Positions 53,964 through 61,386 of a DNA stretch of 64,000 bases are shown here, piece after piece. The position numbers were made by a program, and so were the translations under genes. The DNA is taken from the NCBI GenBank assembly GCA_025757985.1, contig CP107210.1, positions 248,001 to 312,000 on the forward strand, written 5' to 3'. Within the stretch, counting starts at the first letter, position 1. Each line of letters starts with the position of its first letter. The notes under the pieces were generated by a model. It ran no database searches. It saw only the letters and a program-made list of their open reading frames with translations, and had not been told where the DNA came from. The DNA comes from Oscillospiraceae bacterium (GTDB lineage Bacteria; Bacillota; Clostridia; Oscillospirales; Ruminococcaceae).

Positions 53964-54128
53964 CTATTCACCGTGCCGGTGTTCCATTCCAATGGGGCTG
54001 TCATCCTCGATATGCTTTTCGCGCTCGATTTGCTCACCCTCACGGAATCCCATCTGATAGCCCAGCCCCACGCACAGCACGCAGGCAGCCGTCTGGATCA
54101 GCGCGGTCACTACAATCGGCAAAATCAT
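53964..54128 (-). CDS. Small membrane protein (54 aa)
   Basis: One transmembrane helix (LPIVVTALIQTAACVLCVGLGYQMG) with an acidic cytoplasmic tail. ATGA overlap with the upstream Cys-rich gene. Unknown. Confidence 0.65.
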   Translation of the reverse strand: MILPIVVTALIQTAACVLCVGLGYQMGFREGEQIEREKHIEDDSPIGMEHRHGE

Positions 54129-54484
54129 TCCCATACCTCCTTCGACCAGTAATCAAATCGACAGCCGCCGCAGCCTGTTGATGCACAACCACTGTTTGGC
54201 TCGTAGTCTTTGTCAAGGCATTTCGGGCAAATCGAAATCGTGTCATCTTGCAAAAATGCGTTCGGAAATTCCTGCAAAAATACTTCTTTTCGGGTTTTGG
54301 CGGGGTGCTTTTCGTTCCACTCCTTGACGACATCTTCCATTTCCCGCAAGGTCTGATCGTCAACATTCCGCGCTATGCTGGCAATATCGTCATTGCACGG
54401 GAACGGCTTGAGCGGGCAGTTTTGGCAGTGGTCAGAATTCTCACACACGCGGTCCATCTGCCGCAGAAAATCTATAAATTCCAT
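54125..54484 (-). CDS. Cys-rich protein with GCxxTGCxGC motif
   Basis: 119 aa. First cluster CENSDHCQNCPLKPFPC (about 14-30), second CPKCLDKDYEPNSGCASTGCGGCRF (about 90-114). The motif GCASTGCGGC closely matches GCSRTGCAGC near the C-terminus of the PAPS-reductase-like protein encoded directly upstream, with which this gene overlaps by 13 bases. Likely metal or iron-sulfur ligands in a shared reaction; inference. Confidence 0.72.
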   Translation of the reverse strand: MEFIDFLRQMDRVCENSDHCQNCPLKPFPCNDDIASIARNVDDQTLREMEDVVKEWNEKHPAKTRKEVFLQEFPNAFLQDDTISICPKCLDKDYEPNSGCASTGCGGCRFDYWSKEVWE

Positions 54485-55458
54485 CTTGTGGCCTCCTTTT
54501 TAAAATCCCTGAATGCTCGTGTGTATTCGTATGATGGAGAAAAGATGTGTGAAACAGCCACGCCAAGGCTTGGCTCAAATGTATTTAGCATTTCAAGTTC
54601 AGATTCAAACCTGCTGCCAAACGGGCACCCTGCGCAACCGGTGCGAGAGCAACCATAGACGGTGTAGGCATCACTGTGTCGAATATCATAAGTTCTCTCA
54701 AATGCCCGCTTATCATCATTGCTCCACCAGAACAGAGGAAAATGCTGCAATCCGTGCTTTCCGTCAGCCATACAGCTTTTATAGACGGTGGATCTCGGCC
54801 CGCCCTCGGCTTTTCTCACCCCGATTAGCTGGATCTCGACATCAAACTTTGTCCTTGCCAAGTCGCCGGCGCTTTTCTTTGCCGAGTCACAGCATCGCTT
54901 GGATATGCGGAATGTTGGCGGATTCAAAATCATAAACTCTTTCAGCCTGCCTCTGGATGCAATTTCTGTTTGGAGCGGCTTGTGCGGTTCGCTTCTCCAG
55001 TTGTTGCACCACCACCGCAAGGCTGCTTTGCAGTTTGGGTATTCTTGGCAAAGCACATCAAAAGGCTTGTCTTCCCACTGAAAATCATGCGTTTGCAAAC
55101 GGTCAATGTATTCTGATACAACCTTGTTCATAAAGGGGTACCCATCGGAAAGAACGGCAGCAGCAACTTTTTTATGTCCAGATTCCGTGTGAATTTCGAT
55201 GCCATAGCGCTCTTGCAGGTACTTTAGATGGCGCTTTGTGGCAGCCATTTCAATGCCCGTATCGAACCAGACGTAAACCGATTTGCACCCATCATCTGGC
55301 TTTAGATGCTCGACAATGTCTACCATGTCATCGCTGTCCGATCCGCCAGATACGGAGACTATGATTCTGCTGTGATTTTCAAGGACGCTTTTTGTCTTGC
55401 AAAAGCCGTCATATATCGTAAAGGTAGGGGCCTTTGCGATGTAGTCTTCTCGGTTCAT
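54472..55458 (-). CDS. PAPS-reductase-family PP-loop enzyme
   Basis: 328 aa. IIVSVSGGSDSDDMVDIVEHL (about 32-51) is the PP-loop; CKSVYVWFDTGIEMAATKRHLKYLQERYGIEIH follows as in PAPS reductases. The C-terminal part has KRCCDSAKK and GCSRTGCAGCPFGSRF, probable Fe-S or zinc ligands. It could activate sulfur or adenylate a substrate for nucleic-acid modification. A gene-free leader with about eight 11-bp repeats precedes it (55518-55604). Confidence 0.87.
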   Translation of the reverse strand: MNREDYIAKAPTFTIYDGFCKTKSVLENHSRIIVSVSGGSDSDDMVDIVEHLKPDDGCKSVYVWFDTGIEMAATKRHLKYLQERYGIEIHTESGHKKVAAAVLSDGYPFMNKVVSEYIDRLQTHDFQWEDKPFDVLCQEYPNCKAALRWWCNNWRSEPHKPLQTEIASRGRLKEFMILNPPTFRISKRCCDSAKKSAGDLARTKFDVEIQLIGVRKAEGGPRSTVYKSCMADGKHGLQHFPLFWWSNDDKRAFERTYDIRHSDAYTVYGCSRTGCAGCPFGSRFESELEMLNTFEPSLGVAVSHIFSPSYEYTRAFRDFKKEATRWNL

Positions 55459-55517
55459 TATTTCTCCATCTTTCGATTATCTTTTGAAATAATCGCTGAT
55501 TGTGACTGAACAATTAA

Positions 55518-55604
55518 AACTGGTTGCAATTTAGTTCCAAGTCAGTTCCAAGTCAGTTCCAAATTTCACGCAATTCTACGCAAGTTATACGCAAATTCAG
55601 CGCA
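55518..55604 (-). repeat. Array of eight ~11-bp phased repeats
   Basis: On the minus strand units start with TGC or TGG: TGCGCTGAATT, TGCGTATAACT, TGCGTAGAAT, TGCGTGAAATT, TGGAACTGACT (twice), TGGAACTAAAT, TGCAACCAGTT. Seven are 11 bp and one is 10. They fill the 188-bp gap before the PAPS-reductase gene and so resemble iterons or a cooperative operator/centromere site. Confidence 0.82.
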
Positions 55605-55646
55605 ATCCGCTTAAATTTCAGCGTAAAGTAAGCATTTCAGCAAAAA

Positions 55647-55910
55647 TCACTTCGGATTCCGCGTTCTGCGCAGCCCTGCGGCGCCGGGGCAACTTGCCCA
55701 GTGCGGAATACGCCCCAGCTTGCCGCTGTCTGCAGTAGGCGCTAAGACGCGCCCACGCACCGTCTGGCCGTCCTTGGTGATAATGGTGTCCGGGCCGTCC
55801 GCGTCTGGCTCGTAGGCCCGCACCATCGCGTCACAGGGCATCTTTTTCCCGGCCACGGTGGTAATAAACACAATCGGCTTTCCGCAAGCCTTGCAGTTAA
55901 AAACCATCAT
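55647..55910 (-). CDS. Zinc-finger-like small phage protein (87 aa)
   Basis: FNCKACGKPIVFITTVAGKKMPCDAM and HWASCPGA supply cysteines; the GKKMPCDA motif recurs in phage early proteins. Overlaps the preceding gene by 4 bases. Confidence 0.72.
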   Translation of the reverse strand: MMVFNCKACGKPIVFITTVAGKKMPCDAMVRAYEPDADGPDTIITKDGQTVRGRVLAPTADSGKLGRIPHWASCPGAAGLRRTRNPK

Positions 55911-56119
55911 TTCACATCACCTCGCAAAAGATCAGCCGCCTTGTTGATGACGGCGCATCCGTGGACAGAACAGTCATGCTCCATCCCGCAGCCGAGGCAA
56001 GCCTCCGGGCGGCGCTCCACGGCCAGAATATCCAGTTGCCGAACCAGTTCTTTGCTGGGCCGTTCCAGCGGCTTGCAGCAGCTGTTGAGGTTATCGAAAC
56101 CGAGGTCATTGATTTTCAT
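55907..56119 (-). CDS. Cys-rich small phage protein (70 aa)
   Basis: LNSCCKPLERPSKELVRQLDILAVERRPEACLGCGMEHDCSVHGCAVINKAADLL: cysteines in a C-x2-C-x5-C-x4-C arrangement. Probably metal-binding; unknown function. Confidence 0.7.
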   Translation of the reverse strand: MKINDLGFDNLNSCCKPLERPSKELVRQLDILAVERRPEACLGCGMEHDCSVHGCAVINKAADLLRGDVK

Positions 56120-56130
56120 TTCAGCGTCTC

Positions 56131-56295
56131 CTATCTGCGGCCACGCCGCTTGTCGATTTCATCCGCCAGCCGGTGCAGCAGGGCCACGGCCAGCGCCACA
56201 ATGCCGCCAGCAAAGGCCGCAGTACCCGCCACGATGCAGAGAACCGCAAAGGTAAGTGCCATCTTCAAGAAGGCGGCCAGAATTTCAAGAATCAC
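56131..56295 (-). CDS. Small membrane protein (54 aa)
   Basis: GTG start overlapping the upstream stop (GTGA), GGAGGTG upstream. One long hydrophobic stretch (MALTFAVLCIVAGTAAFAGGIVALAVALL) and a basic tail (DKRRGRR). Unknown. Confidence 0.65.
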   Translation of the reverse strand: MILEILAAFLKMALTFAVLCIVAGTAAFAGGIVALAVALLHRLADEIDKRRGRR

Positions 56296-57029
56296 CGATA
56301 CCCACCTCCAAAAAAGTCTTGTTGCACTTTCAGCGCTGCCTGCTGGCGGGCGGCATCCGAGAGAACATTGGTAGCAAGCGCGTTGACGCGGGCTTTGCGC
56401 TTGGTTTCGACCTTGGCCTTGTGGACACCGGCCTTGATGGAATCCTCAAGCTGCCGTTCCCACAGGCGGGCGCGGCTGTCGTAATCGTCATTTTCCTGTA
56501 CGATGACGACCTCTGACCGCAGTGCTTGCTCTGCGCAATGGCGCAGCCTTTCAAAAGCGTACTGCTGTTCATCACGGCTGCCGCTGCCATTCCATTCATT
56601 GAACTGCCGGTAGTTCTCCACAGTTTCCTTGTGCAGCCTGTTCAGGCGGTCACGGCCAAAGCCAAGCGTCTGATGGATCGCAAGGGCGAAGCAGCACCAC
56701 ATCGCGGTCACAGTCTGGTCGGCAGCCATACGGAGCTCTACCTCGCGGCGGTTTTTTGTGTTGCGGTTCAGCGGCACCCGCATTTCAGTGAGGCAGATGC
56801 CATCTAAGCGGCGCTGCATTTCCGCGATACCGGCAGCCGTGCCGTGTTCGTCAATGATGGCGGCGATTTCTTTTTGCAACTTTTCGGCCTTCCCGGCGAT
56901 ACGCTCCATGCGGTCAGCACCGACACCAAACCGCTGATGCAGGGCAATCAGCAGACACCAGCTGGAAATCTGGCCCACCGCATCGCGGGTCTTGCTTTTT
57001 TCTTTCAAAAGGTCATGTTTCCTTTTCAC
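56292..57029 (-). CDS. Hypothetical protein with internal duplication
   Basis: 245 aa, GTG start coupled to the ParB stop (GTGA). Two copies of a helical unit are visible: CLLIALHQRFGVGADRMERIAGKAEKLQKEI (about 24-54) and CCFALAIHQTLGFGRDRLNRLHKETVENYRQF (about 112-143), sharing ALHQ/AIHQ-x-(F/L)G-GxDR. The C-terminus is charged and helical. Cotranscription with ParB suggests a partner; function unknown. Confidence 0.75.
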   Translation of the reverse strand: MKRKHDLLKEKSKTRDAVGQISSWCLLIALHQRFGVGADRMERIAGKAEKLQKEIAAIIDEHGTAAGIAEMQRRLDGICLTEMRVPLNRNTKNRREVELRMAADQTVTAMWCCFALAIHQTLGFGRDRLNRLHKETVENYRQFNEWNGSGSRDEQQYAFERLRHCAEQALRSEVVIVQENDDYDSRARLWERQLEDSIKAGVHKAKVETKRKARVNALATNVLSDAARQQAALKVQQDFFGGGYR

Positions 57030-58429
57030 GGTCTTTCTCCTCGTTTTGCATTTACGCGGCACCAGTGCCGCTGTGCCTGCTTTTTCCTGTCAAAACGGCA
57101 TTGCAGGCAGAATGTGTTTTCTTTGATGCACTTGTAGAACCCGTCAGGCCACTCGATATCGTGCATCCAGTGATTCACAGGCTCTGTCAAGGCGAACAGC
57201 AGAACCATCAGCATCCGCATTGGGTTTTCCTGTGCCTTTTCCAGCAGTTCAGCGGTATCAAGTTCATGCTCGGCATCGTATATGACCTCGCCATAGACGG
57301 CTTCGATAGTGTCCTCGTCCATATCGCCCAGTGTATCGGGGTTTAAGATCATCATGCGGCAGGCGGCAAGGGTGACGGCCTCGGCAGCCTTTTTGGGGAA
57401 TCCGTATTCTTTGAGGTAGTTCAGCCGCAGACGGTAGGCGGATTCCTCGTCCTCCTCGATGGCGCGGCATTTCTCGCAGCATTCTTCGATTTTGGCCTCC
57501 CGCGCAAGCTGCTCCGGGGTCTTCTCGGCGGGCTTGTCTTCTTCAGTGCGTTCGCGGTAGACAGTGATGCCGTAGCCGCTCTCCGTGTACCAGTAGGCGT
57601 GTTCTCCGGCATCAGCCGGAGCTTCGGCGATTCTCGACCATGAGCCGTAGCTAGCATAGAACAGGCAGTTTTCCGGCATATCCGCTTTGCTGTCGGCCTT
57701 AGTTGCATAAGATGCAACCACCTCCCGGACGGCGTTCATCGTTTTCCGGTCTTTCTGCTCCCGCAGGGCCCGGTCAAGGCAGGCACGGAAGTTGTTGGTG
57801 CCGACACTTTTCAAAACCTCGTTCTTGGCCTCCTCGGTGTCCAGCTTGTCCAGCAGAGCAAAGTCGGCCAGCGTGGCGCCGCGCTTGACGCTCTTTTTGA
57901 ACGCCTCGCGATCAAGTGAGAGCAGTTTCACGCGGCGGCGAATCGTGCTTTCGGAAAAGCCCGCCTTGTCGGCGACCTGCTCCACGCTGTTGCCGAAGTC
58001 CATCATCATCTGGAAGCCCTCGGCCTCCTCATAGACAGTCAGATCGCTGCGCTGCATATTCTCGGTCATCATGGTAGAGATTTGCTCTTCGAGGGTCATG
58101 TCCTCAACCACGATGCAGGGCAATTCCATAAGCCCGGCAGCCTTGGCAGCGGCCAGACGGCGGTGGCCGATGATGACGGTGTAGCCATCCGTGCTGCGGA
58201 ACTGGTTCAGCTTCGTGCGGTTTTCCTCGGTGGGGTCGCCGTAATACTGCCGGCACAGTTCCTCGTAATTCACATCAGGGTTTGCGCGGGGCACAACGGT
58301 CAGATTCTGCAAAACGCCGTTTGCCTTGATGCTGGCGGTCAACTCGGTAATGTCGCCCAAATCCTTGCGGGGGTTGTCCGGGTGGGGGTGCAGCTGTGCA
58401 ACAGGAATCATTGTGACTTTGGTATTCAT
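57026..58429 (-). CDS. ParB/RepB/Spo0J-family protein
   Basis: 467 aa. ParB N-terminal domain PVAQLHPHPDNPRKDLGDITELTASIKANGVLQNLTVVP and box II TVIIGHRRLAAAKAAGL, TENMQRSDLTVYEEAEG, then HTH NSVEQVADKAGFSESTIRRRVKLLSLD. The C-terminal half (about 300-467) is long and ends with a Cys/Arg-rich tail. Such phage ParBs may be CTPases or transcription regulators rather than plasmid partition factors. A cluster of TTAGATT words precedes the gene. Confidence 0.92.
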   Translation of the reverse strand: MNTKVTMIPVAQLHPHPDNPRKDLGDITELTASIKANGVLQNLTVVPRANPDVNYEELCRQYYGDPTEENRTKLNQFRSTDGYTVIIGHRRLAAAKAAGLMELPCIVVEDMTLEEQISTMMTENMQRSDLTVYEEAEGFQMMMDFGNSVEQVADKAGFSESTIRRRVKLLSLDREAFKKSVKRGATLADFALLDKLDTEEAKNEVLKSVGTNNFRACLDRALREQKDRKTMNAVREVVASYATKADSKADMPENCLFYASYGSWSRIAEAPADAGEHAYWYTESGYGITVYRERTEEDKPAEKTPEQLAREAKIEECCEKCRAIEEDEESAYRLRLNYLKEYGFPKKAAEAVTLAACRMMILNPDTLGDMDEDTIEAVYGEVIYDAEHELDTAELLEKAQENPMRMLMVLLFALTEPVNHWMHDIEWPDGFYKCIKENTFCLQCRFDRKKQAQRHWCRVNAKRGERP

Positions 58430-58479
58430 AGTGGTATACTCCTTTGCTTATTGGATTGGCTAAGTTCTTTGCTAAAACT

Positions 58480-58517
58480 ATCTAAAAATTAGATTGAGAT
58501 TTAGATTAAGTTAGATT
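58480..58517. promoter_or_regulatory. TTAGATT repeat cluster upstream of parB
   Basis: Dyad ATCTAA-AAA-TTAGAT (58480-58494), then TTAGATT again at 58501 and 58511. Three TTAGATT words at 10-12 bp spacing upstream of the large parB gene; a possible operator or ParB site. Confidence 0.6.
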
Positions 58518-58839
58518 AAGAGCCGCCCCGGCGTACCGGCTTTTTGCCGTTGGCGGCAAATTGGTTCGGAGCGGGGTCACGGCTGCGGACAACGTGTTCC
58601 TCGGCGGCATCGCCGCGCATCATCTGATACCAGCCGGCCCCCGGATTCTTGCCGGCGTAGTACAGCATCGTGGCAAGGGCGAATTTTGCGCCATCTCGGC
58701 TTTTGTAATCCCCCAAGCGGATCATTTTCTGGCCGTTGACAGCCTTGATTCTGTTGTCCTCGCCAATGTAGACATACTCGAACTGGCTAAGATTGATAGC
58801 CGAAGTTCCGTCCTGGCTCAAAACATATAACTGTGTCAT
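58516..58839 (-). CDS. Hypothetical phage protein (107 aa)
   Basis: Start at 58839 (ATG after GGTGTTATCC). YVLSQDGTSAINLSQFEYVYIGEDNRIKAVNGQKMIRLGDYKSRDGAKFALATMLYYA looks like a small beta-sheet protein with a basic end. Gene between integrase and ParB; unknown. Confidence 0.72.
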   Translation of the reverse strand: MTQLYVLSQDGTSAINLSQFEYVYIGEDNRIKAVNGQKMIRLGDYKSRDGAKFALATMLYYAGKNPGAGWYQMMRGDAAEEHVVRSRDPAPNQFAANGKKPVRRGGS

Positions 58840-58849
58840 GGATAACACC

Positions 58850-59917
58850 TCACACAACATATTTGCGATGGGCTGCTTGCAGATCGTCATCACGGATGTC
58901 CAGATAAATCTGTGTGGTGGAAATTTGCTCGTGGCCCAGCATCATGGAAACCAGTTCAATCGGCATCCCATGCCGCAGTGCCTGCGTGGCGCAGGTGCGG
59001 CGGAAACGGTGAGTATGCACACCCTTGACCCCGGCCCGCTTACCGATAGTGCGAACCATGTTGTTGACGCTGTCGCGCCCGAAGTGGTCCGCTTTTGTCA
59101 CCAGTCGGGGGTCTTTGAACCAGTCTTTTCGGCTGAAGTTGGAAATCATCGTGCGATCCTTCGTATTGATTTCTCGCGGGAAGAGATAGGGGTTTGTGTC
59201 TTTGCGGTCAGCCAGATAATTTTTTATAGCCACGAAAGCCTTGGCGTTGATGTACACCGTGCGCCACTTGCCGCCCTTGCCCAGAATAGAAACCTTATCC
59301 TCGTCCATGTCCGCGATTTTGATGGATACAAGTTCTGCTGCACGGCAGCCGGTGGAGAGCAGCATTTCCATAATTGCCTTTTGCATAGTGGTCTGGCAGG
59401 CCTGCCGCATCATTTCGATTTCCATGTCGGTGAGGGCTTTTTCCTTTTCCCGCTTGAACTTGATGTTGTCGATCTTATTCATCGGATTAGTGCGGATGAT
59501 TTCCTCACGGTAGAGCCAGTTGTAGAAGCTGCTGAGGTCTCGGCGGATGTTGTCGCAGTAACATTTCGACCCGCCCCTCGACAAAACTTTCGCCAGATAG
59601 ACTTGAATGTCATCTGCGGTTATGGTGTCAGCATCCTTGCCGATGCCTCGCAGCGCCCTGCCGACTTCATCTTTGTACTGGCGCAGCGTACGCTCCTGCC
59701 GCCCTGCAACGGCCTTGGCGAGCAGGAATTTTCGGAGATAGTAGTCGTTTTTGCCCTCGGTGTAGACCGCCAGAGCCTCTTGCTTGGGGCAAATTTGGTA
59801 GTCATCCAAAACCACTGTCAGCTTGGCCTTGATTCTCTCCACATCAATCTGGTCGTAGGGCATCAGAACCATCAGAATGCGGTCCAGCAGCTTATCGGCC
59901 AGTTTTTCATCTTCCAT
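58850..59917 (-). CDS. Tyrosine site-specific recombinase (integrase)
   Basis: 355 aa. SAM-like N-terminal domain (about 55-145) and catalytic domain with R192 (TGCRAAEL), K217 (GKGGKWR), H303-R306 (HTHRFRRT), H329 (LGHEQ) and nucleophile Y338 (TQIYLD). XerC/D-like. It inserts phage DNA into the chromosome. Unusually, it sits inside the early operon rather than at an end; no adjacent att core was identified. Confidence 0.94.
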   Translation of the reverse strand: MEDEKLADKLLDRILMVLMPYDQIDVERIKAKLTVVLDDYQICPKQEALAVYTEGKNDYYLRKFLLAKAVAGRQERTLRQYKDEVGRALRGIGKDADTITADDIQVYLAKVLSRGGSKCYCDNIRRDLSSFYNWLYREEIIRTNPMNKIDNIKFKREKEKALTDMEIEMMRQACQTTMQKAIMEMLLSTGCRAAELVSIKIADMDEDKVSILGKGGKWRTVYINAKAFVAIKNYLADRKDTNPYLFPREINTKDRTMISNFSRKDWFKDPRLVTKADHFGRDSVNNMVRTIGKRAGVKGVHTHRFRRTCATQALRHGMPIELVSMMLGHEQISTTQIYLDIRDDDLQAAHRKYVV

Positions 59918-59931
59918 GTCATCACCTCATT

Positions 59932-60894
59932 TCAGAAAAAAGTCAGCTGCCCGTTCTTGGTTTCGTTCAACTCGGCGGGTTTCCATGTTTCCACTTTTTT
60001 AGTGGAAACCGGGGTGGAAACTGGCGCTGCTGCTTTTGCAGGTTCTGTGAACGAACAGGGCTTTTTTGTGTCTTTCGCGGGCGAAACTGCCACTTTTTCA
60101 GGCTTTTCCGTGAACGAATTGACATTTTCGGGGCTTTTCCGTGAACTTCCCGAAATCAGCAGATCCATCTGTGCCGCCAGGCGGCGTCCGTACCAAATGC
60201 CATCGGAGAACAGCGGCGTGAACCAGATCCGTTCCGGGTCGCCTGCGGGCAGCAGGCCTTTTTTATCGTAGGCGGTGCAGGGGTTGATAAGTGTGTCGCC
60301 GATAACAACATATCCGGCACAGCCCATCAAGCTAAGCTGGATATAACACATCAGCCCAACGGTGTAGTCGATGTCCTGTGCAACAAACATCACTTTCTGC
60401 TGGTAGTTGATGTCGTGCCGCTTGCAGGCATTGGCAAACGAGACGAGCAGCGCCCCCGCGCCGCAGGCGCAGTCATTTACCGACACAAAGCCTTTATCCT
60501 CAAACCGCGCGGGGTCGAAGCTGATTTCCGACATTGCCTGACACACGTTGTAGGGGGTAAAGAACTGCCCGGCGTGGTCGTTGCCCAACTCGCAGGTCAT
60601 GTACAGCTCGCCAAGAAAATCTTGGTCGGGATTCTCGTCAATGGCATAAACCATTTGCATCAGCATTTCGGCCATGCGTTTGATTTCGTCCTTGCTGTAC
60701 TTTTTGGCGATGTTCCTTGCATCTGTGGCCCGCTTCGGCGCGTTGCCTTTGTCGGTCGCATTGCTTATGTCGATGGCCGTCAGCTGGATAAAATCCGACC
60801 AGACTTCCCATCGGCCATGTCTGCCGCACAGGCTGTTGAAGATGCTCAAGAACTCCTTTTTGTAGCTGTCAACGCCCCGCACCACCTTTGCCAT
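59932..60894 (-). CDS. N6-adenine methylase-like phage protein
   Basis: 320 aa. Helical N-terminus (about 1-100), GNDHAGQFFTPYNVCQAM as in HsdM-type methylases, SAM motif NDCACGAGALLVSFANACKR. The expected catalytic NPPY/F motif is not visible: where it should lie, the sequence reads IGDTLINPCTAYDKKG. The C-terminus (about 240-320) is a low-complexity linker with TFF end. It may be catalytically altered or only SAM-binding. Confidence 0.82.
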   Translation of the reverse strand: MAKVVRGVDSYKKEFLSIFNSLCGRHGRWEVWSDFIQLTAIDISNATDKGNAPKRATDARNIAKKYSKDEIKRMAEMLMQMVYAIDENPDQDFLGELYMTCELGNDHAGQFFTPYNVCQAMSEISFDPARFEDKGFVSVNDCACGAGALLVSFANACKRHDINYQQKVMFVAQDIDYTVGLMCYIQLSLMGCAGYVVIGDTLINPCTAYDKKGLLPAGDPERIWFTPLFSDGIWYGRRLAAQMDLLISGSSRKSPENVNSFTEKPEKVAVSPAKDTKKPCSFTEPAKAAAPVSTPVSTKKVETWKPAELNETKNGQLTFF

Positions 60895-60897
60895 GGT

Positions 60898-61380
60898 TTA
60901 CTCCTCCTCGTCCGTGTCTTCGGGCGGGGTGGTATCGACCAGACCATCCGCGTTAAGGTCATCCGGGTCAATGTCACCGAAGCCGTCCGCATCTTCGGGG
61001 ATGTCGGGCACATTGGCATTCAACAGTTTTTTCTGGATAACGGTGCGATGGAAATACTGGAGCCAAGTGTCGTGCAGATTGCGGAACAGGTTCTTCAGCT
61101 TGGTAAACAGCGCATCGGAGATCACGAACTCCTTGCTCAAGGTGTACTTGATGGCGCCGTCCTCGTAGCTGAACTTGATGGACGCATCGGGGCTGGTGTA
61201 GCCGTTGTCCTCGACCTTTTCCAGCATCGACATCTGGTCGGCCACATCTTGCAGGGGCCGCACCGTCATGGTCAGCGGGTAGCCGCTGCGGTTGAAAGTG
61301 GCCTGCAAGTCGTTTTCCTCGCAGATGCCCTTCAGCTTTTTCTGGTAGACGGCGAAAGTCGCTTCTTCATTCATTTTCAT
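60898..61380 (-). CDS. Hypothetical phage protein with acidic tail (160 aa)
   Basis: FAVYQKKLKGICEENDLQATFNRSGYPLTMTVRPLQDVADQMSMLEKVEDNGYTSPDASIKFSYEDGAIKYTLSKEFVISDALFTKLKNLFRNLHDTWLQYFHRT, then a very acidic C-terminal 40 residues (DIPEDADGFGDIDPDDLNADGLVD). Acidic tails of this kind can mimic DNA or bind SSB-like partners. Unknown family. Confidence 0.75.
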   Translation of the reverse strand: MKMNEEATFAVYQKKLKGICEENDLQATFNRSGYPLTMTVRPLQDVADQMSMLEKVEDNGYTSPDASIKFSYEDGAIKYTLSKEFVISDALFTKLKNLFRNLHDTWLQYFHRTVIQKKLLNANVPDIPEDADGFGDIDPDDLNADGLVDTTPPEDTDEEE

Positions 61381-61386
61381 AGGGGT

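Noticed and set aside
55518..55604. CRISPR-like array
   Set aside because: Units are only 11 bp and have no spacers; there are no cas genes in the window.
57026..58429. Chromosomal or plasmid partition ParB
   Set aside because: Embedded in the phage early operon with no ParA next to it, and with a long non-standard C-terminus.
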